Below are positions 1 through 5,757 of a stretch of DNA of 5,757 nucleotides, in pieces. Made by a program: the position numbers and the translations under genes. The notes below the pieces were generated by a model that was not told the origin of the DNA, searched no databases, and saw only the letters and a program-made list of their open reading frames with translations. The stretch lies in NCBI GenBank assembly GCA_964364145.1, contig CAYILC010000056.1, positions 1 to 5,757 on the forward strand, in the 5' to 3' direction. Origin of the DNA: CAYILC01 sp964364145 (GTDB lineage Bacteria; Patescibacteriota; Microgenomatia; UBA1400; UBA12028). Every line of letters starts with the position of its first letter. The stretch's first letter is position 1.

Positions 1-1
1 G

Positions 2-553
2 AAGACGCAGAACGGAACAAACATTAACTCGGTTGATCCTGCACCACTTACCGATGCCCGGTATCGTGCTTTGGGCGTTCGATATATTATTCAAGATCTG
101 CTGATGTATCCTGGTGACTGGATTGTGACAAGGTATCCGGATCTTCGAGAGATTGCGTCTGGAGATGGTTGGAAGGTGCTTGAGGACCTTGGAGCATTAC
201 CGTTTGTACGAGTGATTGATGAGGAACCTTCAAATTCGACAACTATAACCAATGTCGCGCTTGACTGGAACACGATAACATTCCATGTTACAGCAGACCA
301 CGATACCAAGATTATAATCGCGCAAGCATGGTTTCCGGGTTGGCGGTGTGTACGTTCACAATATGCCTGTACGGTTGTCGAACGTAACGGATGGATGAGC
401 CTCGTTGTTCCTCAAGGAGACTGGAATATTGAGCTCAAGTACTATCCCACCTACATGACATTTTGGATCGGTGTATCGATCTTTGGAATTATCAGTTGGG
501 TCATATATGTGATGCTTCTTGCTCGTCCCACTGGTAGAATACAAAAGAGGTAA
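2..553 (+). CDS. Multi-pass membrane protein, YfhO/PTPS-related type, C-terminal part only (5' end outside window)
   Basis: The frame is open from base 2 to the TAA at 551-553, so this is the last 183 codons of a longer gene. A TTG at 71 is only an internal Leu codon in the motif ALGVRYII and is not the start. That motif, a beta-rich segment with FPGWR (bases about 332-346), a G-D-W-x-I-E-L-K-Y strand and one final hydrophobic helix (about 458-530) followed by a basic tail (ARPTGRIQKR) form the usual ending of YfhO (PF09586-like) and 6-pyruvoyl-tetrahydropterin-synthase-related (PF10131-like) membrane proteins. These are large polytopic proteins thought to be GT-C-type glycosyltransferases or glycan-modifying factors; YfhO in Firmicutes is linked to lipoteichoic acid glycosylation. 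The beta-rich domain should lie outside the membrane, with the tail in the cytoplasm. Two cysteines (codons 347-349 and 368-370) could form a disulfide. The catalytic N-terminal part is missing, so the exact family stays open. The next gene starts 5 nt downstream. Confidence 0.72.
   Translation, partial: KTQNGTNINSVDPAPLTDARYRALGVRYIIQDLLMYPGDWIVTRYPDLREIASGDGWKVLEDLGALPFVRVIDEEPSNSTTITNVALDWNTITFHVTADHDTKIIIAQAWFPGWRCVRSQYACTVVERNGWMSLVVPQGDWNIELKYYPTYMTFWIGVSIFGIISWVIYVMLLARPTGRIQKR
546..550 (+). promoter_or_regulatory. Ribosome binding site for the 559 gene
   Basis: AGAGG lies 8 nt before the ATG at 559 and overlaps the last codons of the preceding gene. The frame upstream of 559 is closed by a TAG at 535-537, with no GTG or TTG between, so 559 is the only sensible start. 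Confidence 0.6.
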
Positions 554-558
554 ATACT

Positions 559-1494
559 ATGCCAAGTGTGAGTGTTATCATCGTAAACTATCATGGTCTC
601 GAGGATACGATTGCGTGTGTGCAGTCTCTGCAGACATCTCGGAATACGGAGAACCTCAAGATAATAGTGGTGAATGCGGACGACGATAGTGCTGAACGGT
701 CGAAAAGTACACAAGTTTTGCAAGACCAATTTCCCAAGATCGAGATATTGGAGCGCAAGAATTTGGGTTTTTCTGGCGGAAACAACGAGGGTGCCGCATA
801 CACATTACAGAATCACAATCCGGAGTATTTACTCTTTCTCAACAACGATACAAGAGTGGATCCTTCAGCAATACATGAGTTAGTGAGTTTTGCTCATAAC
901 CATAATGGTGAGTTGGCGGCGTATGCACCAAAGATCTATTTTGAATCTGGATACGAGTTTCACAAGAATGCCTATAACTCTTCCGAGCATGGAAAGGTTT
1001 TTTGGTATGCTGGAGGGCTTGTGGATCGAAAAAATATGTACGCTTGGCATCGGGGCGTAGATGAAGTTGATTTTGGCCAGTTTGATCGAGCACAAGAGAC
1101 AGGGTTTGTGACGGGGTGTTGCATGCTCGTGTCCCGCCAGACGTACCAGAAGATTGGGGGATGGAACACAAAGTATTTTCTTTATCTTGAGGATCTTGAT
1201 TACTCTGAACGCCTTCGCGGACGCAAAGGAAAACTTTGGTACGTTCCCCAAGCAAAAATTTGGCACAAAAATGCTGGTTCGAGCGGTGGGAGCGGTTCAC
1301 AACAGCAGGTGTATTATCAAACGCGCAATAGACTGTATTTTGGATTGAAATATGCAGGAATGAGGACAAAAGTTGCTCTCGTGAAAGAAGTTTTTACAAA
1401 ATTGAAACATGGTACTCATTATGAAAAAATGGGATTGATTGATACTCTCTTTTATAAAATGGGAAAAAAACATTTTACGCAAGAAAAAGAGTGA
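559..1494 (+). CDS. Family 2 glycosyltransferase, rhamnosyltransferase-like (WbbL/RfbF type)
   Basis: This 311-residue cytoplasmic GT-A fold enzyme is predicted to transfer one sugar from a nucleotide donor to a growing lipid-linked glycan. Visible in order: the first strand with VSVIIVNYHG (residues 4-13), the NLGFSGGNNEG motif (68-78), the metal-binding DxD-type motif LFLNNDT (92-98, Asp97), the acceptor-side GCCMLVSR segment, the catalytic-base motif FLYLEDLDYSERLR (Glu211/Asp212), and the late YYQTRNRLYF motif typical of the dTDP-rhamnose-type subgroup. Length is normal for the family (about 280-330). The donor is not provable from sequence; rhamnose is only the most familiar choice. The motif that usually reads VDNxSxDGS is here VVNADDDS (37-44), lacking the usual Asp before Asn. 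The 3' end is noticeably AT-rich and Lys-rich (KMGKKHFTQEKE), suggesting a basic tail near the membrane. A 58-nt gap follows, the only real intergenic space in the window. Confidence 0.88.
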   Translation: MPSVSVIIVNYHGLEDTIACVQSLQTSRNTENLKIIVVNADDDSAERSKSTQVLQDQFPKIEILERKNLGFSGGNNEGAAYTLQNHNPEYLLFLNNDTRVDPSAIHELVSFAHNHNGELAAYAPKIYFESGYEFHKNAYNSSEHGKVFWYAGGLVDRKNMYAWHRGVDEVDFGQFDRAQETGFVTGCCMLVSRQTYQKIGGWNTKYFLYLEDLDYSERLRGRKGKLWYVPQAKIWHKNAGSSGGSGSQQQVYYQTRNRLYFGLKYAGMRTKVALVKEVFTKLKHGTHYEKMGLIDTLFYKMGKKHFTQEKE

Positions 1495-1552
1495 AAATAT
1501 TTACAAAACTTATGTCACTAAGGAGTACAATAGAAGGTAGGAGATAAACACT
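1495..1552 (+). other. Intergenic gap, AT-rich, possible weak internal promoter
   Basis: This is the largest non-coding stretch in the window. It is AT-rich at its left side and holds TTACAA (1501-1506) and TACAAT (1526-1531), which resemble -35 and -10 boxes but are 19 nt apart, longer than the usual 17. It also holds an orphan Shine-Dalgarno-like AAGGAG (1520-1525) with no start codon at a suitable distance. I see no hairpin followed by a T-run, so no intrinsic terminator separates the genes. Transcription may simply read through, with some initiation here. Confidence 0.25.
1538..1543 (+). promoter_or_regulatory. Ribosome binding site for the 1553 gene
   Basis: TAGGAG lies 9 nt before the ATG at 1553. 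The TAG at 1538-1540 is also an in-frame stop for the downstream gene, so the reading frame cannot extend further upstream and the 1553 start is fixed. Confidence 0.65.
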
Positions 1553-2380
1553 ATGGATTCAGCAAAGATCACGGCAGTTGTTATTGCACAAAATGAAGAG
1601 CAGATGATTGCAAACTGTCTTGAGACACTCAAGTGGTGCGACGAGGTGTTAGTTGTGGATAGCGGATCAACAGACCGCACTGCGGAGTTGGCCTCGATGC
1701 AAGGAATCCGCGTTATTCCTACTTCTTCACGGCAAACTTTTGCTGAACTCCGCAATCTTGGGCTTAAACATGCAAAGCATCCCTGGATTCTTTATATTGA
1801 TGCTGATGAACGTGTCACCCCAGCTCTTATGCATGACATTCGGCATGTGGTGAACGGTCCTGGGCAATACTCAGCATATCGGGTTGGACGAAACAATATT
1901 CATTACGGCCGGTGGATGAAGGCGGGTGGTTGGCAAAACGATACATTGGTTCGCCTCTTCAAAAAAGACGATCTTAAAACCTGGGAGGGACGGGTTCACG
2001 AACACGCGGTTATCGAAGGAGATGTGAGCGATCTCATCGAACCACTCATTCACCTCACGCATCGAAACATGGCGGATGGCATCCGAAAGTCTTTGCAGTG
2101 GACCGACATAGAAGCACAACTCCTTCTTGAGGCGAAACATCCCCAAATGACCATTTTACGCCTCATCAAGGTAACAGTGTGGGAGTTTTTCCATCGTGTG
2201 ATTGTGTTAAAGGCATACAAAGATGGCATGGAAGGGTTAGTCGAGGCAATGACACAGTCGTGGAATAGATTTTTGGTGTATGAGCGACTGTGGGAACTTC
2301 AACGTATTCCGAGTTTAGAAGAAACATATGAAAAGTATGAAAAAGATGTGGAGCGGTTATGGGACAACGAACACGCATAG
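1553..2380 (+). CDS. Family 2 glycosyltransferase, WaaE/KdtX-like
   Basis: This 275-residue GT-A enzyme resembles the WaaE (lipopolysaccharide core beta-1,4-glucosyltransferase) branch of family 2. Visible in order: ITAVVIAQNEE (residues 6-16), a first strand-helix unit ending in VVDSGSTDRT (34-43, Asp36 for nucleotide binding), an ELRNLGL segment (65-71), the metal-binding DAD-E motif (Asp83-Glu86), the GRWMKAGGWQND segment (119-130), VRLFKK (133-138), and W-E-G-R-V-H-E (144-150), which is the conserved HE motif of this branch. The C-terminal part carries the FFHRVIVLKAY...DGMEGL pattern that in relatives packs against the membrane. Length fits the family (about 250-280). All key residues are present, so it should be active. 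An LPS role is not implied: this branch is widespread in bacteria that lack LPS, and here it probably adds a hexose to a surface glycan. Its 3' end overlaps the next gene by 22 bp. Confidence 0.9.
   Translation: MDSAKITAVVIAQNEEQMIANCLETLKWCDEVLVVDSGSTDRTAELASMQGIRVIPTSSRQTFAELRNLGLKHAKHPWILYIDADERVTPALMHDIRHVVNGPGQYSAYRVGRNNIHYGRWMKAGGWQNDTLVRLFKKDDLKTWEGRVHEHAVIEGDVSDLIEPLIHLTHRNMADGIRKSLQWTDIEAQLLLEAKHPQMTILRLIKVTVWEFFHRVIVLKAYKDGMEGLVEAMTQSWNRFLVYERLWELQRIPSLEETYEKYEKDVERLWDNEHA
2350..2353 (+). promoter_or_regulatory. Ribosome binding site that selects the 2359 start
   Basis: GGAG lies 5 nt before the ATG at 2359, inside the preceding gene. The competing in-frame ATG at 2383 has only AGGG directly touching it, with no spacer, so 2359 is preferred. 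The first eight residues also complete the first beta strand of the Rossmann fold. Confidence 0.6.
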
Positions 2381-3477
2381 GGATGTACTCTCCCTATGTG
2401 CCGGAACATTCTGGCGGAGGTGAGCGTTATTTTTTTTCTGTGGCAGAAAGTTTGTCATCCCATGCAGACGTGGACGTTTTGGTGCGACCGGGGTTTGGGT
2501 ATGAAAACATGGAAAAAGTGCGTGAAAAATATCAGTCACTTTTTCGTTTGAATTTAAAAAAAGTGCGTTTTGTCTCATCACAACTTGGCGGGAATATGTC
2601 TGCCACGCAACGATTTCTTGAAACGATGTGTTATGACGTGATGTACTGCTTAACCGACGGAAGTTTTTTCTTGAGTGGCGCAAGTAAAAACATCGCACAC
2701 ATTCAATTTCCATTTACCTTTCCACAAAATGGCGTAATAAACCGTGTAAAGTTGATGAACTGGAGCGTGAAAAATGCAAATTCTCTGTTTACCAAAACCA
2801 TGGTTGAACGGGCATGGAATACACCAATTCAATTCGTTCATTATCCGTATGTAGATACTGAAGCTTTCAAACCAGGCGAAAAAGAGCACATCATTCTTTC
2901 GGTTGGGAGATTTTTCACTGGCGAAAAATCTGGGTTGCATTGCAAGCGGCAAGATCTTTTAGTGAAGATGTTTCGTACCATGGTTGATGCGGGTGAAGCA
3001 AAACGATGGCGGCTTGTGTTGATTGGTACGATTGATCCAGGAAAAGATAATGAAGAATACGCGGAGTCAGTGGCAAACCTGGCAAAAGGGTACTCGGTGA
3101 AGATCTTTCATGATGCCTCGTTCAATATGTTGCAACAGTACTATGCGCACGCATCAATATACTGGCACGCGGCAGGATTTGGGATTGATCAAGTACAGTT
3201 TCCCACCAAGGTGGAACATTTTGGGATCTCTGCAGTGGAGGCAATGGCCTCTGGAGCGGTGCCGATTGTTGTAAACAAAGGCGGTTTACCAGAGATTGTT
3301 GAGCACGGAGTGAATGGGTTTTTGTGTGAAACAGAAGATGACTTTATTGGATATACACGAAAAATGATCGAGAATATTCAATTGGCGAAAAAATTGCGTA
3401 CCGCCGCAAGACAACGAGCTGGTTGGTTTAGCAAGAAACGTTTCGATGAAACGCTCAAGGAGATGGTATGCGGGTAA
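2359..3477 (+). CDS. Family 4 (GT-B fold) glycosyltransferase
   Basis: This 372-residue protein is a retaining GT4 enzyme with two Rossmann-like domains. The N-terminal acceptor domain starts with RIGMYSPYVPEHSGGGERY (residues 6-24), with the Gly-rich loop that binds the donor phosphates. The C-terminal donor domain starts at ILSVGRFF (179-186). Arg184 and Lys196 match the conserved Arg/Lys pair that holds the diphosphate (KRQDLL in place of the common KGQDLL). The E-x7-E motif is clear: EHFGISAVEAMASG with Glu286 and Glu294, followed by AVPIVVNKGGLPEIV. The GFG segment just before it resembles ALG11-like mannosyltransferases, so a GDP-mannose or UDP-hexose donor is plausible but unproven. 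Length is normal and no membrane helix is evident. The start overlaps the previous gene by 22 bp and the end overlaps the next by 10 bp, pointing to translational coupling. An 8-T run (2430-2437) and a 7-A run (2556-2562) lie inside it; the frame is intact across both. Confidence 0.92.
   Translation: MGQRTRIGMYSPYVPEHSGGGERYFFSVAESLSSHADVDVLVRPGFGYENMEKVREKYQSLFRLNLKKVRFVSSQLGGNMSATQRFLETMCYDVMYCLTDGSFFLSGASKNIAHIQFPFTFPQNGVINRVKLMNWSVKNANSLFTKTMVERAWNTPIQFVHYPYVDTEAFKPGEKEHIILSVGRFFTGEKSGLHCKRQDLLVKMFRTMVDAGEAKRWRLVLIGTIDPGKDNEEYAESVANLAKGYSVKIFHDASFNMLQQYYAHASIYWHAAGFGIDQVQFPTKVEHFGISAVEAMASGAVPIVVNKGGLPEIVEHGVNGFLCETEDDFIGYTRKMIENIQLAKKLRTAARQRAGWFSKKRFDETLKEMVCG
3457..3462 (+). promoter_or_regulatory. 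Ribosome binding site for the 3468 gene
   Basis: AAGGAG, a near-perfect anti-16S match, lies 5 nt before the ATG at 3468 and inside the last codons of the preceding gene. It supports a 10-bp gene overlap rather than a later start. Confidence 0.75.
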
Positions 3478-4385
3478 GCGTGGTGATTCCTACCTATAAT
3501 GGTCGACATTTACTCGAGAAACATTTGCCCGCGGTGTTTGCTTGCTTGAGAGATGGTGATGAAGTCATTGTGGTCGATGACGCCTCAACAGACACTTCCG
3601 TAGAGTTTTTGAAGAACACATATCCGTTCGTTCATCTGATTCAACATAGAAACACCATGAGGTATGCGCAATCATGCAATGACGGAGTAGCTGTGGCAAA
3701 AAATCCACTCATTTTCCTTCTTAATAACGATGTTTCACCAGATTCAAACGCTTTATCCGCTGCGGTTTCGCATTTTGCTCACAACATGGTGGGAGCGGTT
3801 GGTTGTTGTGAATATGATGCCTCTGGGAAGGTTCAGGGGCGAAGCATTGCCTCATTCCAAAGAGGGATGTTTGTTCATGCGCGGGCGAAAGAACAAACTG
3901 CCGGACCTACTATGTGGGCGGCTGGTGGAAGCATAGTGATGCGCACGGATCTTTGGAAGAAACTTGGAGGGATGGATACCTTGTTCCGGCCGGCCTATGC
4001 TGAAGATATTGACCTTGGATATCGAACGTGGAAGGCTGGTTTTAGAGTTCTCTTTGAACCCAAAGCGCGTGTTTTTCACGACCACGAAACAACCAATGCA
4101 GTTGTGTTCGGTAGAATAAAAATGAAGACTATGTCGTATAAAAATGCCTTCCTTTTTATGTGGAAAAACGTGACCGATACGAACATTTTACTGCACCATT
4201 TTGTATACCTTCCGTACCACATTATATTTGACGGCCTTCGTTCCCACGGATTACTAATCTTCGGCTTAATCCAGGCCACACTTCAAATGGGTGAAGTGCT
4301 TGGCGCGCGCCGAATGGCAGCAAAAACAGCAGTAATTTCTGATCAGGTCGTGGTGGAAAAGGCTCATATTGGAGGACTGGTATGA
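3468..4385 (+). CDS. Family 2 glycosyltransferase with hydrophobic C-terminal tail
   Basis: This 305-residue GT-A enzyme carries VSVVIPTYNG (residues 3-12), VVDDASTD (35-42, nucleotide-binding Asp37/Asp38), the DxD-type motif LLNNDV (84-89, Asp88), WAAGGSIVMRTDLW (150-163), and the catalytic-base motif YAEDIDLGYR (Glu179/Asp180). A short HDHE follows the catalytic domain. The usual N-x-G-F segment before the metal motif reads NTMRYAQSCNDG (62-73) here. The last roughly 70 residues contain two hydrophobic, aromatic-rich stretches (around NILLHHFVYLPYHIIF and LLIFGLIQATL) that probably lie in or on the inner face of the membrane, as in many family 2 enzymes acting on lipid-linked acceptors. It differs clearly from the 559 and 1553 family 2 genes, so it is not a recent tandem copy. 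Donor and acceptor are unknown. Its TGA overlaps the next gene's ATG as ATGA. Confidence 0.9.
   Translation: MRVSVVIPTYNGRHLLEKHLPAVFACLRDGDEVIVVDDASTDTSVEFLKNTYPFVHLIQHRNTMRYAQSCNDGVAVAKNPLIFLLNNDVSPDSNALSAAVSHFAHNMVGAVGCCEYDASGKVQGRSIASFQRGMFVHARAKEQTAGPTMWAAGGSIVMRTDLWKKLGGMDTLFRPAYAEDIDLGYRTWKAGFRVLFEPKARVFHDHETTNAVVFGRIKMKTMSYKNAFLFMWKNVTDTNILLHHFVYLPYHIIFDGLRSHGLLIFGLIQATLQMGEVLGARRMAAKTAVISDQVVVEKAHIGGLV
4371..4375 (+). promoter_or_regulatory. Ribosome binding site for the 4382 gene
   Basis: GGAGG lies 6 nt before the ATG at 4382, inside the preceding gene. It favours 4382 over the in-frame ATG codons at 4391 and 4403, which have no comparable site at the right distance. Confidence 0.75.
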
Positions 4386-5757
4386 TTGGCATGAAAAATT
4401 CAATGTTCAATGTTTTCACGACTGCGATCCGAGAGCACAAAATATTCATCTGTATTCTTTTCACGGCATTACTTTTGCGTGTTGTTTCATTGGGCTCTTT
4501 ACCCATGGGTTTAAGTTGGGATGAGGCCGCTACAGCGTATAACGGGTATGGCATTGTAACGGTCCATCGCGATGAATGGTTAGCACGAATGCCCATAACC
4601 TTTAAGTCTTTTGGTGATTATAAGGCTGCGGTGGCGATTTATCTCGATGCAATTTCAACGAAAGTTCTTGGTATAAACACGTTCGCAATTCGGTTGCCAA
4701 TGGCGTTGGCTGGTGTTTTCACAGTTTTCATGACGTATTGGATTGGACTTGAAGTATTTCAGAAAAAATCCGGAGCACTCATGGCGGCGGCACTCGTCGC
4801 TGTTTCACCATTAAACATTCAATTTTCTCGAATAGCATTTGAGTCCGGGATTGGCGTTGCTTTGGTATCGGCTGGTGTGGCATGTTTTCTTACGGCACGG
4901 AAAAAAGGATGGTATTTTTTACCTTCTGCGGTAAGTTTTGTTTTGGCAATGTATACCTATCACAGCACGAAAATTAGCGTTCCATTACTTGTTGTGTTGT
5001 TGAGTGTGGCATATTGGAAAAGTCTCATGTACCAAAAAAAGTGGGTAGTGATTGGAGCGTTGGCGGGACTATTACTCATACTGCCTCTGGTTCGTGAAAC
5101 GCTTTTTGGAAACGCGGGTGAGCGTTTCTATATGACATCTGCTATTGTCGATCATAACAACCTTTTACCTTTTCCCAAAGTACTCTCTACGCTAGCGACC
5201 AATACTGGCGCGCATCTTTCAATCAAATTCCTCCTTTTGGGTGAAAGCACAACCTTTCGACACAGCACCAAAAAGTTTGGCATCCTTTCTTATCTCGAGT
5301 TTGTGTTGGTACTTATCGCGTGTATATCTGTATTTCGTAAAACAAAAAATGAAAACCGACAAATAATATGGGTCATTATTGCAATATTCATAGGCCTGTT
5401 ACCAGCCGTAATCTCGAATGATGTGCCGCACGGTAATCGAGCGCATGGCATTATCCCTTGGGTTCAAATCCTTGGTGCATACGGATTTTTGCAGTGTGAG
5501 GGATGGCTTCTCGCGCGGAAGCAGTCCAAAAAACTCCTTAAAATCTTCTCTTTTGGTATTGTTGGTATTCTCACAGGACAAACACTGTTGTATTCCTATT
5601 GGTACGCGCAAACGTACTCTACGACGCCCGCGGTGAAGGATTTTCAGTATGGGTATCAGGAAGCGGTGCAGTATGCCCGACAAAAAGAAAGCGAAGTGGA
5701 CAAAGTGTTGTTTACGAGCGCGTACGGTCAACCATATATCTATATATTGTTATTCAA
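4382..5757 (+). CDS. GT-C membrane glycosyltransferase, GT39/PMT_2/ArnT-like, 3' end outside window
   Basis: The frame is open from the ATG at 4382 to the window edge, giving 458 residues without a stop. A first membrane helix (about residues 21-37) is followed by the external-loop motif GLSWDEAATAYNG (43-55), whose Asp47-Glu48 pair matches the catalytic acidic motif of PMT_2/ArnT enzymes. Further family marks are RLPMALAGVF after the amphipathic loop, FSRIAFES (148-155), Y-H-S-T-K-I (193-198), and PHGNRAHG (349-356) before a late helix. I count about eleven hydrophobic helices, the last near 385-405, after which an external C-terminal domain begins and is cut by the window end. Relatives take a sugar from polyprenyl-phosphate and transfer it outside the membrane to a lipid, glycan or protein; the acceptor here is unknown. 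Full length is probably 500-700 residues. The start overlaps the previous stop as ATGA, so it is likely translationally coupled to the cytoplasmic enzymes. Confidence 0.88.
   Translation, partial: MIGMKNSMFNVFTTAIREHKIFICILFTALLLRVVSLGSLPMGLSWDEAATAYNGYGIVTVHRDEWLARMPITFKSFGDYKAAVAIYLDAISTKVLGINTFAIRLPMALAGVFTVFMTYWIGLEVFQKKSGALMAAALVAVSPLNIQFSRIAFESGIGVALVSAGVACFLTARKKGWYFLPSAVSFVLAMYTYHSTKISVPLLVVLLSVAYWKSLMYQKKWVVIGALAGLLLILPLVRETLFGNAGERFYMTSAIVDHNNLLPFPKVLSTLATNTGAHLSIKFLLLGESTTFRHSTKKFGILSYLEFVLVLIACISVFRKTKNENRQIIWVIIAIFIGLLPAVISNDVPHGNRAHGIIPWVQILGAYGFLQCEGWLLARKQSKKLLKIFSFGIVGILTGQTLLYSYWYAQTYSTTPAVKDFQYGYQEAVQYARQKESEVDKVLFTSAYGQPYIYILLF

Noticed and set aside
71..553. A complete small 160-residue gene starting at TTG 71
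   Set aside because: The same frame is open to the left edge, the TTG is the Leu of a conserved internal ALGVRYII-type motif, and no Shine-Dalgarno sequence precedes it. It is the tail of a larger gene.
839..1369. A 176-codon open frame on the - strand opposite the first GT2
   Set aside because: It lies wholly within a gene with clear family motifs, has no recognisable domain, and is rich in Ser, His, Gln and Arg as expected from an antisense shadow frame.
1510..1525. CTTA...TAAG inverted repeat (1509-1522 area) as a terminator
   Set aside because: The stem is only about 4 bp and no T-run follows, so it does not support a rho-independent terminator.
2383..2385. ATG at 2383 as the start of the GT4 gene
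   Set aside because: It would avoid the overlap, but its only Shine-Dalgarno-like sequence touches the codon, and it would cut part of the first beta strand. The 2359 ATG has GGAG at 5 nt.
559..4385. The three family 2 genes as a recent tandem duplication
   Set aside because: Their motifs differ in detail (LNNDT with YYQTRN, DAD-E with VHE, LNNDV with AEDIDLGYR) and I see no long shared nucleotide stretches, so they are old, separate branches.
4222..4596. A 124-codon - strand open frame across the junction of the 3468 and 4382 genes
   Set aside because: Both + strand genes there have strong family motifs and a good ribosome binding site. The - strand translation shows no domain and no convincing ribosome binding site.
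5399..5731. A 110-codon - strand frame and a 72-codon + strand frame near the right end
   Set aside because: Both overlap the conserved GT-C membrane protein frame, which continues to the window edge with family motifs and hydrophobic helices. They are shadows.

Overview
This window is a single co-directional block of glycosyltransferase genes on the + strand. It holds one gene truncated at the left edge, four complete genes and one gene truncated at the right edge. Only 63 of 5757 bases lie outside a reading frame: 5 nt after the first gene and 58 nt after the second. I see no RNA gene, mobile element, CRISPR array, rho-independent terminator or larger intergenic region.

Layout. 1-553: C-terminal end of a large multi-pass membrane protein, probably of the YfhO or PTPS-related type, with an extracytoplasmic beta-rich domain and a last membrane helix. 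559-1494: family 2 glycosyltransferase of the rhamnosyltransferase-like (WbbL/RfbF) type. 1553-2380: family 2 glycosyltransferase of the WaaE/KdtX-like type. 2359-3477: family 4 (GT-B) glycosyltransferase. 3468-4385: a third family 2 enzyme with a hydrophobic C-terminal tail. 4382 to the end: N-terminal 458 residues of a GT-C membrane glycosyltransferase of the GT39/PMT_2/ArnT-like class. The last four genes overlap in series (22, 10 and 4 bp), each with a Shine-Dalgarno sequence inside the gene before it, so they are probably one translationally coupled unit.

How they may work together (inference). The four cytoplasmic enzymes would add sugars from nucleotide or lipid-activated donors to a lipid carrier. 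The membrane proteins at either end would act on the outer face, using polyprenyl-phosphate sugars to decorate the glycan or a surface protein. The sugars and acceptor cannot be read from the sequence. No nucleotide-sugar synthesis gene, flippase, polymerase or ligase lies in the window, so the locus must extend beyond it.

Organism (inference, moderate to low confidence). Strong Shine-Dalgarno sites and TGA used as a stop (two of the five visible stops) indicate a bacterium with the standard code or code 11. This argues against the TGA-recoding Gracilibacteria and Absconditabacteria. Moderate GC, very tight packing and a run of diverse GT2/GT4 genes next to YfhO-like and PMT_2-like membrane proteins resemble surface-glycan loci of Patescibacteria (CPR, Parcubacteria-type), but no phylogenetic marker is present. 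The content fits a known kind of locus; I did not find convincing evidence of a wholly new system.
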